A stretch of DNA of 64,000 bases from the NCBI GenBank assembly GCA_021785515.1, contig JAJYEX010000001.1:434001-498000 (forward strand), in the 5' to 3' direction. Position 1 is the stretch's first letter, and every line of letters begins with the position of its first letter. Below the pieces are notes generated by a model. It was not told where the DNA came from. It searched no databases and saw only the letters and a list, made by a program, of their open reading frames with translations. Below, in pieces: positions 47,829 through 57,249 of this stretch. Origin of the DNA: Pseudomonadota bacterium. Its GTDB lineage: Bacteria > Pseudomonadota > Gammaproteobacteria > Acidiferrobacterales > UBA6901. Both the position numbers and the translations under genes were made by a program.

Positions 47829-48287
47829 GTGACTGCAGATCCGCAAAGAGCATTTGCCGGATTGCGCTTCCGGTGCACCGGCTGCGGCAACTGCTGTACG
47901 GGCGGACCCGACCACTATGTCGAGGTCCAACAAACGGAACGGGAAATGATTCGAAGCTATCTCGGCCTGTCCGAGCGCTGGTTCCGGCGGCGATATATAG
48001 TGCGCGTGGATAGCGGGACCGAAGGCATAAACCTTGGCGCCAGTGGCCGCTGCCCATTCCTCCTGGACAACCGCCGCTGCCGCATCTATCCGGTGCGCCC
48101 ATTGCAGTGCCGAACCTACCCTTGGTGGCCTGAATTCGCGCGACCCATGGCATGGCGGACAGAAGCGCGCCGCTGTGAAGGCATCGGGCAGGGACCCGAA
48201 CCCGCCCCCTCAACGGTCAAGCGCAGACTCGTGCTATTGCGTCACCCGCAGCCCAAGCCGCTCATCCCCGCGCCCCGGAAAGGATGA
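47829..48287 (+). CDS. YkgJ/CxxCxxCC-family cysteine-cluster protein
   Basis: 152 residues. The pattern FRCTGCGNCC near the N-terminus, GRCPFLLDNRRCRIYPVRPLQCRTYPWWPE in the middle and RRCEG near the end is the putative zinc- or iron-chelating CxxCxxCC domain. No enzyme function is established for the family. The start is uncertain: I use GTG 47829, a TTG at 47808 adds seven residues. Confidence 0.85.
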   Translation: MTADPQRAFAGLRFRCTGCGNCCTGGPDHYVEVQQTEREMIRSYLGLSERWFRRRYIVRVDSGTEGINLGASGRCPFLLDNRRCRIYPVRPLQCRTYPWWPEFARPMAWRTEARRCEGIGQGPEPAPSTVKRRLVLLRHPQPKPLIPAPRKG

Positions 48288-48477
48288 GCCGGCAGATCCG
48301 CAGGACTAGAAGCTCGTTGCATTACATCCCCGAGAAGGATCTGTTGCGAGCCCAGCACTTGGGTTGCCATTGGCATCCACCCCAGCCTGCCCTGCGGGAG
48401 ACATCTGCCGGCCCTCTCGCTGGCTGCCAGCGAGTAAACTACATTACACTCTTCCGGCCTTGCGGCATTGACGAAAA

Positions 48478-49347
48478 TCAAAACCGGACGCCGCGCGGCC
48501 GAGACGCACGGACGTCAGGACCGGACAGCGCGATAAACCGAACCTGCGGCGCACCCCCGGCACCGGCCAGGCGCTGCGCCAGGGGCGGCAGGTTGACGCG
48601 CAAAACGTCCAGGAGCTGCCATGGCGGATTAATCAGGATCAGTCCGCTTCCGTTCAGACGACGGTCCATGTCGAGCGGAAGGGTAATGAATTCCACGGCA
48701 TGCGCCGACGCCTTCAGACCAGCCACAGCACGGTGAAAGGACTCGATCCGTCTGCGCAACTTGATCGGATACCAAGCGACATACAGCCCATTGCGCCAGT
48801 GGCGCATTCCATAGCGCAATGCAGCGATGACATCTGCAAACTCGTCCGGCTGTTCGTAAGGGGGGTCAATCAGTAGCAGTCCGCGGTTTTCCTTGGGCGG
48901 AACAAACGCCCGGATCCCGTTCCATGCGTTGATGTGGTGCACGGCTACACCAGGCGCATGGTACATGCACTCCCGCAGCGAGCCATATTCCTGCGGGTGC
49001 AATTCCATCAAGACCGCCCTGTCCCCAGGTCTCAGAAATTCTCGAATTACCATCGGCGAACCCGGGTAGAACCTCAGCCTGCCGCCGGGATTAAAGCGTC
49101 CGACAAGCTCCAGATAGGATGCCAGCATCGGCCAGGCGCTGCGTTCCGGCCACAGCTGGCCTATCCCCTGCTCGTGCTCTCCGCCGCGCTCGAGCTCGTA
49201 GAGTCCCGCACCGGCATGGCTGTCTACCACACAGAATGGCGTGTCTTTGCGCTGCAGAGCCTCCAGCACCAGCGTCAGAACGTAGTGCTTAAAGACGTCG
49301 GCGATATTGCCTGCATGGTAACTGTGCCGGTAATTCAAGGACGCCAT
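48478..49347 (-). CDS. rlmJ: 23S rRNA (adenine-2030-N6)-methyltransferase RlmJ
   Basis: 289 residues from MASLNYRHSYHAGNIADVFKHYVLTLVL, the invariant RlmJ start. VVDSHAGAGLYEL is motif I, and the catalytic DPPY lies in LLLIDPPYEQPDEF near residue 165. It methylates A2030 of 23S rRNA. An ATG at 49347 matches the conserved start exactly. Confidence 0.94.
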   Translation of the reverse strand: MASLNYRHSYHAGNIADVFKHYVLTLVLEALQRKDTPFCVVDSHAGAGLYELERGGEHEQGIGQLWPERSAWPMLASYLELVGRFNPGGRLRFYPGSPMVIREFLRPGDRAVLMELHPQEYGSLRECMYHAPGVAVHHINAWNGIRAFVPPKENRGLLLIDPPYEQPDEFADVIAALRYGMRHWRNGLYVAWYPIKLRRRIESFHRAVAGLKASAHAVEFITLPLDMDRRLNGSGLILINPPWQLLDVLRVNLPPLAQRLAGAGGAPQVRFIALSGPDVRASRPRGVRF

Positions 49348-49406
49348 ACCCTCAGGTTGCGGCAAGTGGCCGCGCCCCGCCCGGACAACTACGGCGGGCG
49401 GACCCC

Positions 49407-49787
49407 TCAGGTATCACGAGGCCTGTCCGCCCGGCCACGCACCTTGTCCGCAGGATACCGACGCTCATTGATCTCGATCTTGCGCCACGCGGCGTCTACC
49501 AGGCCCACACCCAGCCGGTCCGAGATCCGGATGAGATAGATGAATATGTCGGCGAGTTCCTGTTCTACTGCGGCAAGCTTGTCGGCGGGCAGCTGCATAC
49601 TCTGCTCCTGCGTGAGCCACTGGAAGTGCTCCACCAGCTCCGCCGCCTCGACGATCAGCGCCATCGCCAGATTCTTGGGAGAATGGAACTGCTCCCAGTC
49701 GCGCGCGCGTGCGAAATCGCGAAGCCGCCGCACCAGAGGCTCGAGCGCGCCGTCTGCAATTCCGGGATCTGGGCGTTCCGCGCTCAT
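49407..49787 (-). CDS. MazG-like nucleotide pyrophosphohydrolase
   Basis: 126 residues. All-alpha NTP pyrophosphatase of the RS21-C6/DCTPP1 type: [24 protein letters not shown] carries the EExxE-like metal site, with [18 protein letters not shown] completing it. It probably hydrolyses dCTP or damaged nucleotides. Its start overlaps the argH stop (ATGA), so it is coupled to argH. Confidence 0.88.
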   Translation of the reverse strand: MSAERPDPGIADGALEPLVRRLRDFARARDWEQFHSPKNLAMALIVEAAELVEHFQWLTQEQSMQLPADKLAAVEQELADIFIYLIRISDRLGVGLVDAAWRKIEINERRYPADKVRGRADRPRDT

Positions 49788-51196
49788 GCCTGATCCGGAA
49801 ACCTGTTCCCCGGCAACCCGCCCAGACGGGCACGGGCGCGCCCGATAGCCTGGCGGACCTGTTCGGGCGCGGTGGCGCCCAGATGTCTTCTGGCGGCTAC
49901 CGATCCCGTCACAGTCAGCACGTCGAACACATCCTGACCGATGGCTGGACTAAACTGCTGCAGCTCATTGAGGGTTAGTTCCTCCAGATCTTTGCCCCCA
50001 TCGATGCCGTAACGGACCACCCGGCCGACAACCTCGTGCGCATCGCGGAATGCGACACCATTGCGCACCAGATAGTCCGCGAGGTCGGTGGCCGTAGAAA
50101 AACCGCGCTTGGCGGCCAGCAGCATAGTCTGGCGCTTGACCCGGATGTTCGGTATCAGATCCCCGTAGGCCCTGAGACAGCCCTGGATGGTGTCCAGGGC
50201 GTCGAACAGCGGCTCCTTGTCCTCCTGATTGTCCTTATTGTAAGCAAGGGGTTGGCCCTTGATCAGCGTCAGCAGGGCGACCAGATCTCCGATCACGCGC
50301 CCGCTCTTTCCGCGGACCAATTCGGGAACATCCGGGTTCTTTTTCTGGGGCATGATCGACGAACCCGTACAGAACGCGTCAGGCAGTTCCACGAAATCGA
50401 ACTGGCTGGACGACCACAGGACGAGTTCCTCCGAAATACGGGACAGATGAACCATCAGCAAGGCTGCATCAGCCGCGAATTCCACCGCAAAGTCACGGTC
50501 GGAAACTGCGTCCAGGGAGTTCTCGGCAGCTGCCGCAAATCCGAGAGCCTGTGCCGTGAACACCCGGTCGATCGGATAGCTCGTGCCGGCCAGCGCAGCG
50601 GATCCGAGCGGCATGACATTGATGCGCTTGCGGCAGTCAGCAAACCGCTCACGATCACGCTGGAGCATCTCGAACCATGCCAGCATGTGGTGCCCGAAAG
50701 TTACCGGCTGAGCCACCTGCATGTGGGTGAAGCCTGGCATGATCGCATCGGCCTCGCGCTCCGCAACCGAAATCAACGCCTGCTGCACCCGCCGGATCGA
50801 GCCGTCGATCGCGTCCACACTGTCCCTCAGATACAAGCGCAGGTCGGTCGCAACCTGGTCGTTGCGGGAGCGTCCGGTATGCAGCTTCTTGCCGGCTTCT
50901 CCGATGCGCGCAATCAGGCACGACTCGATATTCATATGCACATCTTCCAGCGCCACACTCCAGGTAAAGGTTCCGGCATCGATTTCGGCCTGGATCTCCA
51001 GCAGACCTTTGACGATCGCATCCCGCTCGGCCTCGGTAAGCACGCCTACATGCGCAAGCATCTTGGCATGGGCAACCGAGCCCGCGATGTCCTGACGGTA
51101 GAGGCGCTTGTCGAAAGACACGGAAGCAGTAAATGCCTCTACGAAGGCATCCGTCGGCTCGGTAAACCGGCCATCCCAGGGCTTGTCTATACTCAT
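49784..51196 (-). CDS. argH: Argininosuccinate lyase
   Basis: 470 residues. The [19 protein letters not shown] signature with the catalytic serine loop is near residue 285; [17 protein letters not shown] and TPGFTHMQ-type motifs ([18 protein letters not shown]) are also present. It makes arginine and fumarate. It is divergent from algZ, as in Pseudomonas. Confidence 0.97.
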   Translation of the reverse strand: MSIDKPWDGRFTEPTDAFVEAFTASVSFDKRLYRQDIAGSVAHAKMLAHVGVLTEAERDAIVKGLLEIQAEIDAGTFTWSVALEDVHMNIESCLIARIGEAGKKLHTGRSRNDQVATDLRLYLRDSVDAIDGSIRRVQQALISVAEREADAIMPGFTHMQVAQPVTFGHHMLAWFEMLQRDRERFADCRKRINVMPLGSAALAGTSYPIDRVFTAQALGFAAAAENSLDAVSDRDFAVEFAADAALLMVHLSRISEELVLWSSSQFDFVELPDAFCTGSSIMPQKKNPDVPELVRGKSGRVIGDLVALLTLIKGQPLAYNKDNQEDKEPLFDALDTIQGCLRAYGDLIPNIRVKRQTMLLAAKRGFSTATDLADYLVRNGVAFRDAHEVVGRVVRYGIDGGKDLEELTLNELQQFSPAIGQDVFDVLTVTGSVAARRHLGATAPEQVRQAIGRARARLGGLPGNRFPDQA

Positions 51197-51365
51197 TTAC
51201 GTTCTATGCTCATGCTACGTGACATCATCACGGATGGTCGCCCTTTGGCCCGGAACTGCACCACAGTCTATCTTGGTGCATGCGCGATCGGGCAGCGTCC
51301 CGCTCGTCCGTGTACCCCATCCGGCCGTCGGTAGAACATTGTTGCGGACAAGCGTTCTGGGCTAG

Positions 51366-51374
51366 TGTTAAAAT
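51366..51374 (+). promoter_or_regulatory. Extended -10 promoter for the small RNA candidate
   Basis: TGTTAAAAT: the TG of an extended -10 at 51366-51367, one base, then TAAAAT at 51369-51374. A clear -35 is missing at 17 nt (TTGCGG lies 21 nt upstream), as is tolerated for extended -10 promoters. Transcription would start near 51381. Confidence 0.4.
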
Positions 51375-51380
51375 CATAAG

Positions 51381-51505
51381 CTACTAGTTGAACGAGTCAC
51401 GGATTTAGTCGGTGTTTTCCCTGGTTCGGACTCTCCTTTGTGCACCCCCACCCCGAATGCCGAACCAGGTCTTCCAGCCCCCGTCCCAGACGGGGGCTTT
51501 TTTTT
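51381..51505 (+). ncRNA. Candidate trans-acting small RNA upstream of algZ
   Basis: About 125 nt. Hairpin 1 is a perfect 10-bp stem (51420-51429 with 51460-51469). Its 30-nt single-stranded loop contains CTCTCCTTT, complementary to a Shine-Dalgarno, and two C-runs (CCCCC, CCCC). Hairpin 2 is the terminator (51477-51484 with 51490-51497, loop CCCAG) followed by eight Ts. The architecture resembles Hfq-type regulators with a C-rich pairing loop. A long algZ leader ending early (attenuator) is the alternative. I know no named family that matches. Confidence 0.5.
51477..51505 (+). terminator. Rho-independent terminator of the small RNA candidate
   Basis: GCCCCCGT / ACGGGGGC, an 8-bp G-C-rich stem with a 5-nt loop, then TTTTTTTT at 51498-51505. 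Confidence 0.9.
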
Positions 51506-51745
51506 CCGCACCGGCGGCAATCCGGCTGCCTCAGGATCCACCCCGGGAACCGCAGGACGAATATACTTATTTTCTATGCACAAAAACAGGACAAGTTGGG
51601 GTAGTATTCCTGCAGCACAGACGGCTGCGCGGCCGACTCGGGCCCGCGGAGTGCGCCGCACCACCGGTTCCGGCACCGTTTCCGGCGGCCTGAAGTTGCC
51701 GTTTGTGCCCTGAGACCATACCGCTCACCCCACGGTAACCCGGAC

Positions 51746-52798
51746 ATGAACAAGCCCAAATCCCCCGGCCAGGATTTCCTGCCCGATTTCGCGTCGTTGA
51801 GCAACGCGCTGCGGATTATCTTTTTGGCGTTGATCATCGCTGCGATTATCACGATCGGACGCAATGCAACCTTCGACGAGCGTGCCTGGCAGGACCTGAA
51901 CCTGCTCACGGCATTTGCCCTGATGATCTCGTTTGTGAGCATCATCGTGCTGAAGCTGGCGCATCCGTTCATACGACGGCTGTCTCTGGTCAAAGGCTCC
52001 ATCGTCGTCTTCCTGCTGCTTCTGGGCGCCATCGCGCTCGGCACGGAACTGGTCATATTCGGACTGTACGATCTTGGCCTGATCAGCAGCCGCTGGCCCT
52101 CATGGCACGTCGCACTGCTCGCCCGCAGCCTGCTGATTGGCGCCATCATCAGTGCACTGGGGCTGCGCTACCTTATCGTGTCGCACCGTGCGGAAGCGGA
52201 CTCCCGGTCCGAACAGGAGGCGCGCTTGCAGGCACTGCAGTCGCGCATACGTCCGCACTTTCTCTTCAACAGCATGAACAGCATCGCCAGCCTCACGCGC
52301 AGCGACCCGGCCCGTGCCGAAATCGCGTTGCAGGACCTCGCTGACCTGTTCCGCGTTTTGCTGGCCGACGCCCGCAACCTGGTCCCGATCTCGGCCGAAC
52401 GCGAAATCTCGCGCCAATACCTGGAAATCGAAAAACTGCGTCTCGGTGACCGCCTGAAGGTCTCGTGGAACGTGAGCAACGTACCGCGCAGCGCACTCAT
52501 CCCGGCGCTCACCCTGCAACCTTTGCTCGAAAACGCCATCTACCACGGCATCGAACCGCGGTTCAACGGAGGCACCCTGAAAATTGAGCTCTGGGCGGAA
52601 GGCGACTACCTCAGTGTGCTGATTAGCAATCCCCTGCCAGAAGCGGCGAACCATCGCTCGTCCAAAGGCAACAAGATCGCCCAGGAAAACATACGTCAGC
52701 GTCTGAACACGCACTTCGGGAGCGCAGCCACCATGCAGACCTTTGAGGAAGGCAAACAGTACCATGTCAAACTCAAGATGCCGATCGTGCGGGGCTAG
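51746..52798 (+). CDS. algZ: AlgZ/FimS-like sensor histidine kinase (LytS type)
   Basis: 350 residues. Four membrane helices (residues 20-150) precede the His_kinase domain, with the phosphorylated His in LQSRIRPHFLFNSMNSIASL near residue 170. The ATP-binding part has ALTLQPLLENAIYHGI. The kinase lacks the classic HisKA domain, as in AlgZ and LytS. It probably signals to AlgR, which follows. Gene order argH | algZ-algR | hemC is that of Pseudomonas. Confidence 0.88.
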   Translation: MNKPKSPGQDFLPDFASLSNALRIIFLALIIAAIITIGRNATFDERAWQDLNLLTAFALMISFVSIIVLKLAHPFIRRLSLVKGSIVVFLLLLGAIALGTELVIFGLYDLGLISSRWPSWHVALLARSLLIGAIISALGLRYLIVSHRAEADSRSEQEARLQALQSRIRPHFLFNSMNSIASLTRSDPARAEIALQDLADLFRVLLADARNLVPISAEREISRQYLEIEKLRLGDRLKVSWNVSNVPRSALIPALTLQPLLENAIYHGIEPRFNGGTLKIELWAEGDYLSVLISNPLPEAANHRSSKGNKIAQENIRQRLNTHFGSAATMQTFEEGKQYHVKLKMPIVRG

Positions 52799-53054
52799 TG
52801 CGGCGATGCGTGTCCCACAGAATACCCGGCAGGCGAAGCGCGTTTCACGAGACTGCGGCGGCCTGCTGGTGTCCGGGGCACGGGCACTGAACGTCTTGAA
52901 AATGCAGCCCGGAACATGCCGAGAGGCACTGCAGTTCAGGAAACGGCCGGCGGTCCGTTTCGGTTGTCAGGAATACCGTTGCCTAGCAAAGCTGGCCGTA
53001 GGTTTAGTTCGTGAGATACCGCGGCGCTGCCCTGCCGACATGCGGAGGTAATCT

Positions 53055-53789
53055 ATGAAGGTTTTGATTGTTGACGACGAAAAACTTGCACGCGACCGAT
53101 TGCGTGAGCTGCTGACCGAAATCGGGGGCCATGTCATCGTCGGCGAAGCCATGAACGGCAACGAAGCAGTGGAGCGAGCAGCCCAACTGAAACCGGACGT
53201 GCTGCTCATGGACATCCGCATGCCGGGCATGGACGGACTGGAGGCAGCGATGCACCTGATGGGGCTGGACAATCCGCCGAGCGTCATTTTCACGACTGCC
53301 TACGACCAGCATGCGCTGCATGCCTTCGAGGTAAACGCCGTGGATTACCTGCTCAAACCCATCCGTAAGGAGCGCCTGTCCCTGGCGCTTGCAAAGGCCC
53401 ACCAGCTCACCCTGAAGCAGCTGCAACAGATCAACCAGGCCCAGGAACAGCCCAGCGCCCGCACGCACATCAGTGTCCACCTGCGCGGCAATATCCGGCT
53501 GGTTCCTGTACAGGACATCCTTTTTTTCATGGCGGACAGCAAGTACGTCACGGTGCGCACCCCCTCGGAAGAGCACCTGATCGAGGATTCCCTCGTCAAT
53601 CTGGAAAAGGAATTCGGTGAGAAGGCGTTTCTGCGAATCCACCGCAACGCGCTGGTTGCAACCAGCTACATCAAGGGGATTGAAAAGAGCTCCGCCGGCA
53701 CCTGGCAGGTAAGCCTCAAGGGCCTTGACCGAAAGCTAGACGTCAGCCGACGTCATGCCGCTTCGGTGCGCCGCTGGGCACGCCACTAG
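53055..53789 (+). CDS. algR: AlgR-like LytTR-family response regulator
   Basis: 244 residues. Receiver domain residues 1-115 (MKVLIVDDEKLARD; phospho-accepting Asp53 in LLMDIRMPGMDG; LLKPI). A LytTR DNA-binding domain spans about 140-244: VHLRGNIRLVPVQDILFFMADSKYVTVRT and FLRIHRNALVATSYI. AlgR controls alginate, pili and motility in Pseudomonas; its targets here are unknown. It is 256 nt after algZ, a larger gap than in a tight operon. Confidence 0.9.
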   Translation: MKVLIVDDEKLARDRLRELLTEIGGHVIVGEAMNGNEAVERAAQLKPDVLLMDIRMPGMDGLEAAMHLMGLDNPPSVIFTTAYDQHALHAFEVNAVDYLLKPIRKERLSLALAKAHQLTLKQLQQINQAQEQPSARTHISVHLRGNIRLVPVQDILFFMADSKYVTVRTPSEEHLIEDSLVNLEKEFGEKAFLRIHRNALVATSYIKGIEKSSAGTWQVSLKGLDRKLDVSRRHAASVRRWARH

Positions 53790-53803
53790 CTACCGGCAGC
53801 CGA

Positions 53804-54415
53804 TCACCGTACGGCTGCGCCCACAAGGTAGGCGGTCGAGCCGAGTTCGCGGTGTTCCGCCATTTTCCGTCCAGCCGCAGCCACGGCGGCATCCAGATAG
53901 CCACCGTAGAAGTCCGCATTGCCCACACCGACCAGCGGCGACACTAGCCGGTGACCACCGGCACCGAAGAACTCGATGGTCGGGGTCAGGGATACGTGAT
54001 ACCGGTGCGCAAACGCCGCTTCGCTGATCATCCTGCCCGAAAAATCGCGCAACATGCGATCACTGTCGACATTGACCTCGCGGATGATGACCTTGCTGCG
54101 ATACGCTGCGTCGGCATACCTCGGCTTGAGATACAGCTCATCCACTTCCTTGCAGTAGGCACAGGAATTGCGGTAGAAAAATACCAGCATGGGCAGCCGC
54201 TCGCGTGCGGACCGGTGGGCGAGCGCCTGAAGGTTGCCGGCCTGGGGAAGACCGGCGGCGACGGAAGTCAGCGGAACCAGAACCAACGCGAACGTCAGGA
54301 GGCCGATAATCAGGCGCTGCCCGCGGCCGGCCAGGACTCGGCCGCGGGGATGATTCCCGCTCCGATTTGTTTTAGCATTACCATCCCGCTCGATTTCCGG
54401 CCTATCCAATCGCAT
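53804..54415 (-). CDS. Periplasmic thioredoxin-fold protein
   Basis: 203 residues. An N-terminal membrane segment/signal ([22 protein letters not shown]) precedes a thioredoxin domain with the CxxC motif [16 protein letters not shown] and the cis-Pro region VSLTPTIEF. It resembles SoxW/DsbD-gamma-type periplasmic disulfide reductases. I use the ATG at 54415, which overlaps the hemC ATG on the other strand by two bases; a longer form from 54448 would cover more of hemC. The N-terminal residues before the membrane helix are poorly supported. Confidence 0.72.
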   Translation of the reverse strand: MRLDRPEIERDGNAKTNRSGNHPRGRVLAGRGQRLIIGLLTFALVLVPLTSVAAGLPQAGNLQALAHRSARERLPMLVFFYRNSCAYCKEVDELYLKPRYADAAYRSKVIIREVNVDSDRMLRDFSGRMISEAAFAHRYHVSLTPTIEFFGAGGHRLVSPLVGVGNADFYGGYLDAAVAAAGRKMAEHRELGSTAYLVGAAVR

Positions 54416-55358
54416 GCCTCCTACCTCCACTCCGAACACCATCCGCATCGGTACGCGCAGAAGCCAGCTTGCCCTGTGGCAGGCGGGTCACGTCCGCGCA
54501 CATCTCCTCGCACACTGGCCCGCACTCGAGATAGAACTCGTCGAGATGACTACCCAGGGGGACAAGATACTCGACAGCCCTCTCGCCAAAGTTGGCGGGA
54601 AAGGACTATTCATCAAGGAACTTGAGCAGGGCCTCATGGATAGACGCATCGACCTGGCGGTTCATTCCCTAAAGGACGTGCCAGCGATCCTGCCCGCAGG
54701 GTTGCACATTCCGGTAATCTGCGAGCGCGAAGATCCGCGGGATGCCTATGTTTCCGACCGCTACCCGGGAGTTGCCGCACTGCCCGCCGGCGCGCGCGTG
54801 GGCACATCTAGCCTGCGCCGCCAGTGCCAGTTGCGTGCGGCCTATCCCGGGGTGCAGATCGTGGATCTCCGGGGAAACGTCAATTCGCGCCTCGCAAAGC
54901 TCGATGGCGGCAGTTACGATGCAATCATTCTTGCCGCTGCCGGCCTCAAGCGTCTCAATTTGCGCGCGCGGATCCGTGCGTTTCTGGATCCGGACGAAAG
55001 TCTTCCGGCCGTAGGCCAGGGCGCCATTTGCATCGAATGCCGGGCCGACGACGAAGTATCGAATCAGCTGATTGCCCCCCTCCATCATCGGCCAACGGCA
55101 CTGCGGGTGCGGGCCGAGCGCGCAATGAACGCACGCCTGGGGGGCGGGTGTCAGGTTCCCATCGGCGGCTATGCCGAACTAGCGGACGGTGAACTGCATC
55201 TGCGCGGACTGGTAGGCGCCGCGGACGGCAGCCGCATCATCCGCGGCGAGACCCGCGGACCAGCCGACGACGCCGAAAATCTGGGTGTCGCGCTGGCAGA
55301 TGACCTGATTGCTCGTGGCGCACGCGCGCTGCTCGACCCCGTGTATGGACGCACCTGA
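54414..55358 (+). CDS. hemC: Porphobilinogen deaminase
   Basis: 314 residues. [20 protein letters not shown] starts the fold, [11 protein letters not shown] follows, [16 protein letters not shown] is near residue 130, and the dipyrromethane cofactor cysteine is in [13 protein letters not shown] near 245. It polymerises four porphobilinogen units into hydroxymethylbilane. Starts hemC-hemD-hemX-hemY. Confidence 0.97.
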   Translation: MPPTSTPNTIRIGTRRSQLALWQAGHVRAHLLAHWPALEIELVEMTTQGDKILDSPLAKVGGKGLFIKELEQGLMDRRIDLAVHSLKDVPAILPAGLHIPVICEREDPRDAYVSDRYPGVAALPAGARVGTSSLRRQCQLRAAYPGVQIVDLRGNVNSRLAKLDGGSYDAIILAAAGLKRLNLRARIRAFLDPDESLPAVGQGAICIECRADDEVSNQLIAPLHHRPTALRVRAERAMNARLGGGCQVPIGGYAELADGELHLRGLVGAADGSRIIRGETRGPADDAENLGVALADDLIARGARALLDPVYGRT

Positions 55359-56142
55359 AGGCCCATCTCTCCGACACACGACCGTCCTGGTCACTCGCCC
55401 CGCGGCGCAGGCGGAGGCGCTCGCCACAATTATCGAAAGCTGTGGTGGAGAGGCTGTGCGCTTCCCGGTACTCGAAATACTGGATCCGTCCGACCTTGGG
55501 CCACTGCTGCGCATTGTGGACCGCCTGGAAGAATATGACATCGCGGTTTTCATCAGCCCCAACGCGGTCAACAAAGCGATGAACCTCATTCACTCGCGCC
55601 GGAGCCTGCCTGCTCACCTGCGACTAGCCTGCGTCGGACGCGGATCAGCGCGCGAACTGGCGCGCTTCGGCTGCAAGGATCTGATCGCCCCGACGGGCAG
55701 GTTTGACAGCGAGGCCTTGCTGGAGCTGCCGCCTCTTGCCGAAGTTGGCGGCCGGCGCATCGTGATATTCCGCGGGGACGGCGGGCGGGAGATGCTGGGC
55801 GAGACCCTGCGGCAACGGGGCGCGCAGGTCGAATACGCGGAGTGCTATCGCCGCGGAAAGCCGCTGGCAGACACCACGCCGCTATTGCGCCGGTGGGCCC
55901 GCGGAGAGATTCATATTGTATCCGTCACCAGCGTTCAGGCACTGCGGAATCTCTACGATCTGGTAGGCAGGCTGGGTCAGCAGTGGCTGGTGAAGACACC
56001 GATCGTGGTCGTGAGCGAGCGGATGGCCGCCGCCTGTCACGAACTTGGGTTCAAAACCGAACCGATGATTGCGCGCCAGGCTAGCGACGAGGCCATCGTG
56101 GACACCATCAAGGCGTGGCGGGCGGCGCAAAAATCCCTATAA
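55345..56142 (+). CDS. hemD: Uroporphyrinogen-III synthase
   Basis: 265 residues. [31 protein letters not shown] opens the HemD fold; [14 protein letters not shown] and [14 protein letters not shown] are further typical segments, with [15 protein letters not shown] at the C-terminal half. HemD is poorly conserved, but position and length fit. It overlaps the hemC end by 14 nt. Confidence 0.93.
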   Translation: MDAPEGPSLRHTTVLVTRPAAQAEALATIIESCGGEAVRFPVLEILDPSDLGPLLRIVDRLEEYDIAVFISPNAVNKAMNLIHSRRSLPAHLRLACVGRGSARELARFGCKDLIAPTGRFDSEALLELPPLAEVGGRRIVIFRGDGGREMLGETLRQRGAQVEYAECYRRGKPLADTTPLLRRWARGEIHIVSVTSVQALRNLYDLVGRLGQQWLVKTPIVVVSERMAAACHELGFKTEPMIARQASDEAIVDTIKAWRAAQKSL

Positions 56143-56223
56143 TCCGAATCAACCGCCGGGCGTGCGTCGCCTGGGACAATTCCTGGATCCGCCCTTGGCG
56201 ATCCATAGGGTAACCACTGAACG

Positions 56224-57249
56224 ATGACAGACAAAGACCCTGATACCAAGACACCGGCTGCCGATGCTGGCACGTCCAAACTGCCGCCCCACAAGCGCCG
56301 CCGCACGGGGGTAGCTGGGGGCCTTGCCCTCATTCTCGCCGTCGTGGCGCTGCTGTCCAGCGCCTACCTGGGATACACACTGATTACCAGGCGCGGTCTG
56401 TACAACGCCGGCGTCTCGAGCCAGCTGCAACAGCTCGCGGCACAGAACGCAAAGTCACAGAACGAGCTCGCGGCCATGGGCCGGGAACTGGACACGCTTA
56501 AACGCAACCAGAAGACACTGCAGGGGGCGTTTACGAAAATCAGCGGCGAATTCGGCAGGGGGCGCCGGCAATGGCTGTTGTCAGAATCCGCGCAACTGAT
56601 GATTATCGCCGATCACCGACTGCAACTCGCACACAACGTCGGACTGGCGCTTGCTGCATTGCGCGCCGCAGACCAGGATCTCAGACAGCTCGATGACCCG
56701 CGCTATCTTCCGGTGCGGCGCACACTGGCAGACGAAATTGGAAAACTGGAATATATAGGCCACATCGACATCTCCGGCATGGCGCTGCGGCTGGGCGACA
56801 TAGCGGGACATCTCGACAGCCTTCCCCTTGCCTCCGGATCACGCCCCCAGACATCGGTCGCGCCCGCAAAAGTGCAGACACAGCGGTCACAGCTGGGGTC
56901 GATGCTGCACGATCTCCTCAGTCTGGTGCGCATCCAGCGCACCAACAAGCTGGCGCCGCCGCCGCTGCTGCGGCCGAATGAAGCGTACTTCCTGCGCCAG
57001 AACCTGCGCCTCATGCTCTACGGGGCCCAGACGGCATTGCTGCGCGGCAATGCCGCAGTGTTTGTGCAGGACGTGACGGCGGCGCGGCGCTGGATTGGCA
57101 CCTATTACGATGGGTCTGCGACGCCAGTCCAGTCAGTGGAGGCTGAGCTCGGCCGTATGCTGAAGTCGCCGTTCCGCAACAAGCTTCCGGATATCTCCGG
57201 GTCCCTGGAGCAACTGCGCCGGATCCAACAGAACGGTGCAATACCATGA
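56224..57249 (+). CDS. hemX: HemX, membrane-anchored heme-operon protein
   Basis: 341 residues: an N-terminal Pro/Lys-rich segment, one membrane helix (GGLALILAVVALLSSAYLGYTLI), a coiled coil (LQQLAAQNAKSQNELAAMGRELDTLKRNQKTLQGAF) and a soluble domain with RRQWLLSESAQLMIIADHRLQL. Often annotated as a uroporphyrinogen-III methyltransferase, but it lacks a SAM site, and its role is unclear. Stop overlaps the hemY start (ATGA). Confidence 0.88.
   Translation: MTDKDPDTKTPAADAGTSKLPPHKRRRTGVAGGLALILAVVALLSSAYLGYTLITRRGLYNAGVSSQLQQLAAQNAKSQNELAAMGRELDTLKRNQKTLQGAFTKISGEFGRGRRQWLLSESAQLMIIADHRLQLAHNVGLALAALRAADQDLRQLDDPRYLPVRRTLADEIGKLEYIGHIDISGMALRLGDIAGHLDSLPLASGSRPQTSVAPAKVQTQRSQLGSMLHDLLSLVRIQRTNKLAPPPLLRPNEAYFLRQNLRLMLYGAQTALLRGNAAVFVQDVTAARRWIGTYYDGSATPVQSVEAELGRMLKSPFRNKLPDISGSLEQLRRIQQNGAIP

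Larger units (their letters stand above)
51197..51745. other. argH-algZ intergenic region carrying a small RNA candidate
   Basis: 549 nt between divergent genes. The segment 51381-51505 looks like a small RNA gene (separate entry). Beyond its terminator, 51506-51745 contains no gene I recognise and presumably carries the algZ promoter. Confidence 0.5.
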
